A stretch of 8,639 nt of DNA from Bacillota bacterium (lineage in GTDB: Bacteria > Bacillota > Clostridia > Oscillospirales > Oscillospiraceae), in contig JAJUHD010000109.1 of assembly GCA_029268085.1 (NCBI GenBank), positions 1 to 8,639 on the forward strand. The letters are read 5' to 3'. The notes beneath the pieces are model-generated. The model had not been told where the DNA came from, searched no databases, and saw nothing but the letters and a program-made list of their open reading frames with translations. This document shows, one piece after another, positions 1 to 5,470 of this stretch (its first letter is position 1; each line of letters begins with the position of its first letter). The translations under genes were made by a program, and so were the position numbers.

Positions 1-642
1 ACCTCCGCCGATACCTGCACCGAGGCCTGTGTAGTAATTAGCATCCGCAATTATAGTTCCTCCGTCTATCAAAATGTTTTCCCCGGCGGCTCCATTCCCG
101 CCGCCGATACACGCTCCAAAATAGGCATATTTAATTTCTATTTGTCCGCTGTGTATTGTAATATTGCTTCCTGTGCAATAATTATCGCCGCCGATGCCTG
201 CGCCCGAGGAATTACATCTGATTGTAAGCGTATCAGTAAACCCGTTCGTCGTATCTTCCTGGATTACAAGCGGATTTCCATGGTTGCTTATTCCGGCAAA
301 TGCGCAGCCACTTTTAAGTTTATTATACCCCCAGAGAGTCAGATTCACTGCTCCTGCCTCAATGTTAAAGGCGCATTTTTGATAATAATCAAGGGAAATA
401 TCTACATTTTCAAGAACAATATTTACTGTCTGTCCGGGCGCATTGACAGTTATACTGTTTATTGCAGAACTGCCAGTAATTACATGCTTTCTATCTCCTC
501 CGCTTGTTATAGTCACATCTCCGTTGGCTATATTATAGCCCATATCCGCCGACGCCGTAACTGGCAACGATACAAGCAAAATCCCCGCTGTCAGCAGAAT
601 TGAGAGCGCTTTTCTCATGTGTCTGAATTTGCGCTGATTCAT
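1..642 (-). CDS. Secreted GxGIGGG-repeat surface protein (partial, C-terminus off the left edge)
   Basis: The frame is open from ATG at 642 to base 1, giving 214 residues with no stop, so the gene is truncated by the window. The start is set by AAGGAG about 6 nt upstream; an in-frame ATG at 663 has no such site. Residues 1-32 are a signal peptide: basic start (RKFRHMRK), hydrophobic core (about 12-28) and an A-S-A cleavage site before D33. The mature part is short beta-like strands (for example VNIVLENVDI), followed by glycine-rich repeats starting at about residues 147 (GAGIGG), 176 (GACIGGG) and 208 (GAGIGGG), each about 30 residues long with a 'xITIxxGxI' strand between. Such repeats are known from clostridial cell-surface proteins and suggest a right-handed parallel beta-helix; carbohydrate binding is possible but not shown. 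The five cysteines in the mature part are notable for a secreted Gram-positive protein. Base composition looks more AT-rich than recJ or relA. It lies 29 bp after the DUF2442 gene, probably co-transcribed. Confidence 0.85.
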   Translation of the reverse strand, partial: MNQRKFRHMRKALSILLTAGILLVSLPVTASADMGYNIANGDVTITSGGDRKHVITGSSAINSITVNAPGQTVNIVLENVDISLDYYQKCAFNIEAGAVNLTLWGYNKLKSGCAFAGISNHGNPLVIQEDTTNGFTDTLTIRCNSSGAGIGGDNYCTGSNITIHSGQIEIKYAYFGACIGGGNGAAGENILIDGGTIIADANYYTGLGAGIGGG

Positions 643-671
643 AAAATCTCTCCTTTTCTTCATAAGGATTT

Positions 672-1157
672 TCAGGCGAAATACTTTAGCAGCGCATCAA
701 GCTGGATTTCCATGCCGATGCCCTGATTTTCCCATACCAGGGAATGCTCCTTAAACCGCAGGGATTTCCATAACGCTTTTTGCTCAAGGGGAGCAAAGAG
801 CGGGTATTCAAGAAGCTCCCGCATATTGATTTCAATAAGGCTGCCGTTTGCAAGCAATATCCGCAGCAACCAGCCGCTCTCCGCCGACGCCTCCTTTATG
901 GCGGAGGAGGCCAGGCCGAATCGCCGGCCTTCCTTAAGCATTCCCAGCAGGTCGTCGATGGAGAGTTCAAGCTTCCCCCGCCAGCACAGGCGCGTATCGA
1001 AGGCTTCGACTCTGCTCCATACGCTTTTATCCTTCAGGGGAAGAAACTGAACGCTGTCAAGATAGGGCGACATATCAAGCTCCAGCCTGCTGCCGTTGGT
1101 CATGGCGACCGCGAGGCGATAATCGCCCCCCGCTTTTACACTTTGAATTGTTGCGAT
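672..1157 (-). CDS. Tandem DUF2442-repeat protein, probable ATC start
   Basis: From the first ATG (1103) this frame gives 143 residues, but the DUF2442 homology begins earlier. Reading back in frame to the stop at 1161-1163 adds 18 codons that supply the usual first strands of the domain (IQSVKAGGDYRLAV). The best start is ATC at 1155-1157, 6 nt after GGGGGTG. That makes 161 residues. The protein holds two copies of the fold: about residues 4-71 and 87-157. Aligned positions include NGS (21-23 and 104-106), F-x-PL (38-41 and 121-124), W47/W130, W59/W142 and D-x-LL (68-71 and 154-157). DUF2442 proteins are small, of unknown biochemical function, and often sit near toxin-antitoxin-like or HTH genes; no such partner is visible here. 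No signal peptide or membrane segment is seen. The surface-protein gene follows after 29 bp. If ATC is not used, translation would have to start inside the first repeat. Confidence 0.75.
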   Translation of the reverse strand: MATIQSVKAGGDYRLAVAMTNGSRLELDMSPYLDSVQFLPLKDKSVWSRVEAFDTRLCWRGKLELSIDDLLGMLKEGRRFGLASSAIKEASAESGWLLRILLANGSLIEINMRELLEYPLFAPLEQKALWKSLRFKEHSLVWENQGIGMEIQLDALLKYFA

Positions 1158-1163
1158 AGTTCA

Positions 1164-1170
1164 CACCCCC
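1164..1170 (-). promoter_or_regulatory. Ribosome binding site that points to the ATC start of the DUF2442 gene
   Basis: On the minus strand GGGGGTG can pair along its whole length with the anti-Shine-Dalgarno end of 16S rRNA, counting one G-U wobble. It ends 6 nt before ATC at 1157, the ideal distance. The other in-frame candidates are ATT at 1148 (15 nt away) and ATG at 1103 (60 nt away, with no site of its own). The site therefore argues for initiation at ATC. Confidence 0.6.
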
Positions 1171-1203
1171 AAGAAGTCCGAATCGTTTTGCCGGAAAATC
1201 AAT

Positions 1204-1235
1204 AAAAAAATCCCCTACCATTTAATGATAGGGGA
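1204..1235 (-). terminator. Intrinsic terminator or attenuator hairpin upstream of the DUF2442 gene
   Basis: Minus-strand hairpin with outer arms TCCCCTA/TAGGGGA, one A-C mismatch, then inner arms CATT/AATG, followed directly by seven T residues (1210 to 1204). It lies only 33 nt ahead of the ribosome binding site of the DUF2442 gene on the same strand. There is no room for a full promoter after it and none is visible, so transcripts reaching the gene must read through it. It could end a small transcript from the region to its right, or act as a regulated attenuator. Confidence 0.7.
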
Positions 1236-1252
1236 AATAATCGAAAAATGGT

Positions 1253-1275
1253 ATTAGCCAAACGGCTAATTTTTT
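1253..1275 (+). terminator. Plus-strand terminator-like hairpin
   Basis: Perfect 7-bp arms ATTAGCC/GGCTAAT around a 4-nt loop AAAC, followed by a run of T (1270-1275). It reads as an intrinsic terminator on the plus strand, although no plus-strand gene is recognised upstream of it. On the minus strand the same hairpin is followed only by ACCATTTTT, a weaker terminator. There its 3' flank (1246-1253) is complementary to the 3' arm of the 1204-1235 hairpin. Confidence 0.5.
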
Positions 1276-1602
1276 CTCAGCAGGCCCTCTTTTTGCGCCT
1301 TTTGTACGGCGCCGACCTTGTTATGTCTTGCTCGGAATCGACTCCGCCGGGGTTTTCTCTGCCTATATTGGACACCAAACGCCAAAATGAACACCCTTGC
1401 TTCAAAAAATGCACACCCCCCTTGCTCGTTGGCGTTTTCCCCTGACTTTGGCTACTCGCTGGCGTTTCCTCAGAGCATGGGCGGCGTTTGAGCGTAGGTT
1501 TGAGCTTTTAGGGCTGTTTTGAGAAAGAGTGCAATAAAAGCAAGCGGAAGAAAAAGTTGCGAAAAGACCCCCAAAAGGCTATTTCGTGGCATTTTTGCAT
1601 GT
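1276..1602. other. Intergenic stretch of about 330 nt, no convincing gene
   Basis: No start codon with a ribosome binding site opens a recognisable protein on either strand. The plus-strand frame beginning at 1248 starts inside a hairpin and looks random. On the minus strand two frames stay open for about 60 and 80 codons (ending near 1266 and 1277), but both lack an ATG and are Lys/Arg-rich. Structure is visible: a 5-bp hairpin GCGCC/GGCGC (1295-1312) and an imperfect 17-nt direct repeat around CTCGyTGGCGTTT (1424-1440 and 1454-1470, 13 of 17 identical). The stretch is bracketed by the tRNA terminator on the right and the hairpin pair at 1204-1275 on the left. It could be a non-coding RNA or a dispersed intergenic element; this is inference. 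Confidence 0.3.
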
Positions 1603-1651
1603 AAAAAACCACTCTGTTTCCGATACGGTCATTGTATCAAAAACAGAGTGG
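1603..1651 (-). terminator. Intrinsic terminator of the tRNA-Leu gene
   Basis: Minus-strand hairpin with perfect 11-bp arms CCACTCTGTTT/AAACAGAGTGG (1641-1651 and 1609-1619), plus an inner GATAC/GTATC pairing, followed by six T residues (1608 to 1603). It begins 5 nt after the encoded CCA of the tRNA. Confidence 0.9.
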
Positions 1652-1656
1652 CAATG

Positions 1657-1745
1657 TGGTGCCGGTGACCGGGATCGAACCGGTACGAGGTTTTATCCTC
1701 ACGGGATTTTAAGTCCCGGGCGTCTGCCAGTTCCGCCACACCGGC
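1657..1745 (-). tRNA. tRNA-Leu (anticodon UAA)
   Basis: Class II tRNA read on the minus strand. The acceptor arms GCCGGTG (1745-1739) and CACCGGC (1667-1661) pair fully, then come discriminator A and an encoded CCA (1659-1657). The D arm is GGC...GCC with GG in the loop. The anticodon stem is CGGGA/TCCCG around the loop CTTAAAA, giving anticodon TAA at 1711-1709, which reads UUA. A long variable arm (GAGG/CCTC) is typical of tRNA-Leu. The T arm is ACCGG/CCGGT around TTCGATC. It is a single-gene unit with its own promoter and terminator. Confidence 0.97.
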
Positions 1746-1764
1746 AAATGTGTGAACACTCAGT

Positions 1765-1793
1765 ATGTTAGCACGCCGGACGGATCATGTCAA
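1765..1793 (-). promoter_or_regulatory. Sigma-A-type promoter of tRNA-Leu
   Basis: A perfect -35 box TTGACA (1793-1788), a 17-bp spacer and a -10 box TAACAT (1770-1765) on the minus strand. Initiation about 7 nt downstream (near 1758) would leave a leader of roughly 12 nt before the mature tRNA end at 1745. It lies 20 bp after the MATE stop codon; no terminator separates them, so MATE transcripts probably also run into the tRNA. Confidence 0.85.
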
Positions 1794-1813
1794 GAGATGC
1801 GCGCCGAACTGCG

Positions 1814-3181
1814 TCAGGGATTCGGCTTCAGGCGGTTTTCCCTGTCAAAACCGTGCACCCAGTCGGACCTGAGCAGATAAACAACGAATATTACGCTGCT
1901 CAGGAACCACGTCAGAGGATATGCCCAGAAAACCATGACGATTTTCGGAATGAAATGCGTGACGATTGAAATATAAGCAACTCGAATAACGCACCAGATG
2001 CTGAACATAGTGAACATGGGAACGGCAGCTTTGCCAGCGCCGCGCATTATGCCTGCGACACAGTGGGAAAGCGCAAGCAGAAAATAGAACAGACAGATGG
2101 TATGCGCTTCGAGAGTTCCGACCGCGACGACTTCCGCCTCCCTGTTAAAAAGCGAGATAAGCCACGGAGCGGCCAGATAGTAGATGCCGCCGAAAATCTC
2201 CGCAAGCACGCAGCAAGCGAATATTGAAAACCACGCGCCCTGTTTTGCCCTCTTATGCCTGCCTGCACCGAGATTTTGACCGATGAAAGTTGTTATCGCC
2301 ATGGAAAAGCTCGTGATCGGGATGAACGCAAAGCCCTCTATCTTTGAATGTACCCCGCAACCGGCGACTGCAGCCGAGCCGAAGGCGTTAATCTTGGATT
2401 GGACGACAATGTTGGCGATTGAGATCACCGAGTTCTGGATACCGCTGGGCAGCCCAGTGAGCAGCTCCTCCTTCAGCATTTCCCGGTCAAAACGGATTTC
2501 GCGGAACCTTACCTTGTATACGCCGTCCGAGGCAAACAGGCGGCGAAAGGCGAGAACCGCGCCAAGAATCTGTGAGATTACAGTAGCGATCGCCGCGCCT
2601 GCAACGCCCATATCGAAAACGGCAACGAAAACAAGGTCCAGCACGACGTTAGTGAACGACGAAATTATCAGATAATATAGCGGATGCCTGCTGTCACCCA
2701 CAGCCTGGAATATACCGCTGGCAGCGTTGAAGAGCGTGACCGCGACCGAGCCGGCAAAATAGATGCGCAGATATATGACGGCTTCGGGCAGGACATCCGA
2801 GGGAGTGTCCATCCACCGCAGGAAGAAAGGCGAAAAAGCCACGCCGATGAGGGACAGCCCCAGACCCGCGACAAGAGCGAAGGCAACGGACGTGTGGACG
2901 GAAGCGCTGACAAGCTCATACCTCTCCGCCCCGTAATATTTCGAAATAACGACACCGCAGCCCGTGAATGTTCCGATGAAAAAGCCGACAAGCAGGAAGA
3001 TGAGCGCGCCGGTCGAGCTGACCGCGCCGAGGGAACTTCTGCCGCAGAAGTTGCCGACCACAACGGAATCGACCGCATTGTAGAGCTGCTGGAAAAGCTG
3101 CCCCCAGAACAGCGGTACGGCAAAACGTATTATCTGCGGATATATTGGTCCCTTCGTCATCAGCGAAGCGTCGGTCTTCAT
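1814..3181 (-). CDS. MATE-family multidrug/metabolite efflux transporter
   Basis: A 455-residue inner-membrane protein of the usual MATE length (about 450) with around twelve hydrophobic segments in two homologous halves. The first helix carries QLYNAVDSVVVGNF (residues 32-45), the hallmark of bacterial MATE proteins, including the conserved Asp at residue 38. MATE proteins export cationic drugs or metabolites in exchange for Na+ or H+; the substrate cannot be read from sequence. I chose ATG at 3181 because GGGGGA lies 6 nt upstream. The alternative TTG at 3187 directly abuts that site and is unlikely. The gene has its own promoter (3274-3302), is divergent from recJ, and is followed 20 bp later by the tRNA-Leu promoter without a terminator of its own. 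The leader carries a terminator-like hairpin (3220-3249). The family call is firm; the subfamily is unassigned. Confidence 0.95.
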   Translation of the reverse strand: MKTDASLMTKGPIYPQIIRFAVPLFWGQLFQQLYNAVDSVVVGNFCGRSSLGAVSSTGALIFLLVGFFIGTFTGCGVVISKYYGAERYELVSASVHTSVAFALVAGLGLSLIGVAFSPFFLRWMDTPSDVLPEAVIYLRIYFAGSVAVTLFNAASGIFQAVGDSRHPLYYLIISSFTNVVLDLVFVAVFDMGVAGAAIATVISQILGAVLAFRRLFASDGVYKVRFREIRFDREMLKEELLTGLPSGIQNSVISIANIVVQSKINAFGSAAVAGCGVHSKIEGFAFIPITSFSMAITTFIGQNLGAGRHKRAKQGAWFSIFACCVLAEIFGGIYYLAAPWLISLFNREAEVVAVGTLEAHTICLFYFLLALSHCVAGIMRGAGKAAVPMFTMFSIWCVIRVAYISIVTHFIPKIVMVFWAYPLTWFLSSVIFVVYLLRSDWVHGFDRENRLKPNP

Positions 3182-3188
3182 ATTCAAT

Positions 3189-3218
3189 CCCCCGAACGGG
3201 CAAATAACGGAGTGCCCG
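3189..3218 (-). promoter_or_regulatory. MATE leader: alternative pairings near the ribosome binding site
   Basis: On the minus strand CGGGCA (3218-3213) can pair with TGCCCG (3202-3197). The CCC within the second arm can instead pair with the GGG of the ribosome binding site just after it (CCCGTTCGGGGG). The two states are mutually exclusive, so the leader could in principle expose or mask the site. The stems are short (6 and 3-4 bp) and control is only inferred. Confidence 0.3.
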
Positions 3219-3219
3219 T

Positions 3220-3249
3220 AAAAACGCCTTGAACAGAGCGTTCAAGGCG
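3220..3249 (-). terminator. Terminator-like hairpin in the MATE 5' leader (attenuator or operator)
   Basis: Perfect 10-bp arms CGCCTTGAAC/GTTCAAGGCG around a 5-nt loop, followed on the minus strand by TTTTT (3224-3220). It lies between the MATE promoter and the MATE start, with about 18 nt from the predicted transcription start. No upstream minus-strand gene needs terminating, because recJ is divergent. It is therefore either a transcription attenuator or, as a DNA palindrome, a repressor operator just downstream of the transcription start. Confidence 0.6.
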
Positions 3250-3273
3250 AAACATATTTTTCTGTATATTATA

Positions 3274-3302
3274 AATATATCACCAAACGCGTATCTTGTC
3301 AA
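3274..3302 (-). promoter_or_regulatory. Sigma-A-type promoter of the MATE gene
   Basis: Minus strand: perfect -35 TTGACA (3302-3297), 17-bp spacer, -10 TATATT (3279-3274). Transcription would start near 3267, giving a leader of about 86 nt. Its -35 box is only 24 bp from the -35 box of the divergent recJ promoter. Confidence 0.85.
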
Positions 3303-3326
3303 ACAAGTGGTTTTTTCTCTTGCGTA

Positions 3327-3355
3327 TTGCCCAAGCCGCTTTAATCTGTTATAAT
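3327..3355 (+). promoter_or_regulatory. Promoter of recJ and the downstream operon
   Basis: A consensus -10 TATAAT (3350-3355) preceded by an extended TGn element (3347-3349), with a 4/6 match -35 TTGCCC (3327-3332) at a 17-bp spacing. Transcription would start near 3362, giving a leader of about 47 nt with two small hairpins (TTCTG/CAGAA and TCCGT/ACGGA). No other clear promoter is visible further downstream on this strand. Confidence 0.75.
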
Positions 3356-3408
3356 AAAATTCTGATTAAAACAGAAATCCGTATCACGGAACCAATAAAA
3401 GGAATGAA

Positions 3409-5430
3409 ATGGGACAAAACAAGTGGAAAATGCCGCGAATTGCGGACGATATAAATAATGATTTTCAAGCGGCAGGCTTTACACCGCTTTTGGCTGCCAT
3501 ACTGCGCTCAAGAGGGGCCGATACGCCGGAAAAGGCAAGGCGGTTTCTGAAGAGGGATCAATCCCTTCTCTTCGACCCAATGCTGCTTTCGGATATGGAC
3601 AGGGCGGTTTCGCGCATCGAGCTCGCCATCAGGCAGCATCAGAAGATTGCGGTATACGGAGATTACGACGTCGACGGGATAACGTCTGCCTGCCTTGTTT
3701 ATGACTATTTTCAAAGCCGAGGTCTCGACTGCGAGGTATACATACCCGACCGGCTGGACGAGGGATACGGCATTAATAAAAAGGCGATCGAGATCCTGCA
3801 CGAAAAAAACATCGAACTTATCATTACAGTTGACTGCGGAATAACCGCGATTTCCGAGGTCGAGTATGCAAAGAGTCTCGGAATGGACATGATAATAACC
3901 GACCATCACGAGTGTCCGCAGACGCTTCCGAACGCTTCTGCGGTCATTGACCCGAAGCGTCCCGATTCGAAGTATCCGTTTGAGGAGCTTGCCGGCGTCG
4001 GCGTTGCGTTCAAGCTCGTCTGTGCTCTGGAAAACGCTTCTGAGACTCCTCTTGCGCGCTATGCCGATCTTGTAGCGGTGGGTACGATTGCGGACGTTAT
4101 GCCGCTTATCGGCGAGAATCGATATCTCGTCTTTATGGGACTGGAAAAACTCAGGGGCAATCCGCTGCCCGGCTTTGCCGCGCTTTTGGACGAAGCCGGA
4201 GCTTTAAAAAAACCGATTTCAGCTGCGACAGTCGGCTTCACGCTCGCGCCGAGGATCAACGCAGCCGGGCGTCTGTGCCGGACAGAGACGGCGGTCAGGC
4301 TGCTTATGTCGAAAAACTACGACGAGGCGCTGGTATGGGCAAAGGAGCTCTGCGGGCTGAACCGGCGGCGTCAGGAACTTGAGACGGAGGTTTGGGAGGA
4401 TGCCGTTAGGGCACTTTCGTCCGACGAACCCAAAAGTCCTATTGTTCTTGAGAGCTGCTCTTGGCATCCCGGCGTTGTGGGTATCGCAGCCTCGCGTCTG
4501 ACAGAGGAATATAAACTGCCGACGATAATGATTTGCGTCGATGATGAAAACGGAAAGGGCTCCTGCCGCAGCTATGGCGACTTTAACCTGTTCGAAGCCC
4601 TTTCAGCCTGCTCCGAATATCTTGTGAGCTTCGGAGGGCACGCCTTTGCGGCAGGGCTGAATATCAAGCCTGAAAATATCGGCGCTTTTAGGAAGGCGCT
4701 TGCCGAATATTACAGCCTCAATCCGCCAGCCGAGCATCCCGAGCTTGAGCCGGAGGTGCTTATATGCAACCCCGCAGTCCTGAACATGGAGAGCGTCGAA
4801 TCCCTCGAGGAGCTTGAACCCTGCGGGAGCGGGAATGAGCATCCGCTGCTGTGCATCTGCGGCGCAATACTTGAGGGCCTTTCTTCCATTGGAAACGGAA
4901 AACATCTGCGACTGCGCATCTCAAAAAAAGGCGTCTGCTTTGATTGCGTCTTTTTTTCACGTTCCATAGAAAGTCTCGGAGTATCAGAGGGAGAGAGTGT
5001 GGATATCTGTTTCACACCGCAGATCAACGAATTTCGTTCGAACCGCAATGTACAGCTTCTTATCACCGACTTGCGTAAATCAGAAACGCCTGAAAAATGC
5101 CGGAGCATCATTGAAAAGAATGAATTTTCAGTTGACGAAGTGCGGCTTTTCCGTCCTGAGCGCGACGAGCTTGCCTTTCTTTGGCGCAGCATCAAGCGTC
5201 TGGGAGGAAAGCTGGAGCTGAACTTCGACAGGTCTTTACAAAATACCGGGCTTGATTTCATGGAACCCGTAAAGCTCTGTCTCGGCATCAGGATACTGAT
5301 GGAACTGAAGCTGCTCGATATCAGCAGCGGGAACGGGAGGATCCTTTGCCTTGCCCGCGAAAGGAAAGAAAAGACCGAGCTTGAAAGATCGCCGCTGTTC
5401 CGCCTTCTGTGGGAAGAAGGCGTCAATTAG
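3409..5430 (+). CDS. recJ: Single-stranded-DNA-specific 5'-3' exonuclease RecJ
   Basis: 673 residues. RecJ degrades single-stranded DNA 5' to 3' in recombination and mismatch or excision repair. The DHH phosphoesterase core is intact: motif I YGDYDVDG (83-90) with metal-binding D85, D87 and D89; VDCGI (141-145) with D142; the DHH triad D165-H166-H167; and VGTIADVMPL with D229. The DHHA1 region follows, with a conserved WHPGVVGIAASRL stretch and the GGH motif at 409-411 (FGGHAFAAGL). An OB-like segment and a C-terminal domain typical of Firmicutes RecJ make up the rest. Start: ATG at 3409 with AGGA 5 nt upstream; an ATG at 3404 is out of frame. It is the first gene of the likely recJ-relA-dtd-MBL operon. 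The adenine phosphoribosyltransferase gene often found next to recJ is missing. I see no damaged motif. Confidence 0.97.
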   Translation: MGQNKWKMPRIADDINNDFQAAGFTPLLAAILRSRGADTPEKARRFLKRDQSLLFDPMLLSDMDRAVSRIELAIRQHQKIAVYGDYDVDGITSACLVYDYFQSRGLDCEVYIPDRLDEGYGINKKAIEILHEKNIELIITVDCGITAISEVEYAKSLGMDMIITDHHECPQTLPNASAVIDPKRPDSKYPFEELAGVGVAFKLVCALENASETPLARYADLVAVGTIADVMPLIGENRYLVFMGLEKLRGNPLPGFAALLDEAGALKKPISAATVGFTLAPRINAAGRLCRTETAVRLLMSKNYDEALVWAKELCGLNRRRQELETEVWEDAVRALSSDEPKSPIVLESCSWHPGVVGIAASRLTEEYKLPTIMICVDDENGKGSCRSYGDFNLFEALSACSEYLVSFGGHAFAAGLNIKPENIGAFRKALAEYYSLNPPAEHPELEPEVLICNPAVLNMESVESLEELEPCGSGNEHPLLCICGAILEGLSSIGNGKHLRLRISKKGVCFDCVFFSRSIESLGVSEGESVDICFTPQINEFRSNRNVQLLITDLRKSETPEKCRSIIEKNEFSVDEVRLFRPERDELAFLWRSIKRLGGKLELNFDRSLQNTGLDFMEPVKLCLGIRILMELKLLDISSGNGRILCLARERKEKTELERSPLFRLLWEEGVN

Positions 5431-5470
5431 GTTTTCACGCGCCGGACGATAAAAACATAGGGGTATATCT

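Noticed and set aside
142..603. Plus-strand open frame of 153 codons
   Set aside because: Lies antisense to the secreted protein gene, has no ribosome binding site and no recognisable domain. The minus-strand frame has a signal peptide and repeats.
1126..1167. Frameshift in the G6 run (1126-1131) joining a GTG start to the DUF2442 frame
   Set aside because: The GTG lies inside the ribosome binding site itself, and the unshifted frame already gives sensible domain sequence (IQSVKAGGDY), so no frameshift is needed.
780..1205. Plus-strand open frame of 141 codons
   Set aside because: Antisense shadow of the DUF2442 gene. The opposite frame shows two related domain copies.
1248..1445. Plus-strand open frame of 65 codons
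   Set aside because: Begins inside the hairpin region and runs through a terminator-like structure, with no ribosome binding site and no family resemblance.
1424..1470. Possible CRISPR-like repeat
   Set aside because: Only two imperfect 17-nt copies 30 nt apart. There is no array and no cas gene.
1586..1771. Plus-strand open frame of 61 codons
   Set aside because: It is the reverse complement of the tRNA-Leu gene and its terminator.
3182..3187. TTG at 3187 as the MATE start
   Set aside because: It directly abuts the GGGGGA site, leaving no spacing, whereas ATG at 3181 has the correct 6-nt spacing.
4710..5426. Minus-strand open frame of 238 codons opposite recJ
   Set aside because: Ser/Arg-rich antisense shadow of recJ without a start signal. 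The plus strand carries all RecJ motifs.
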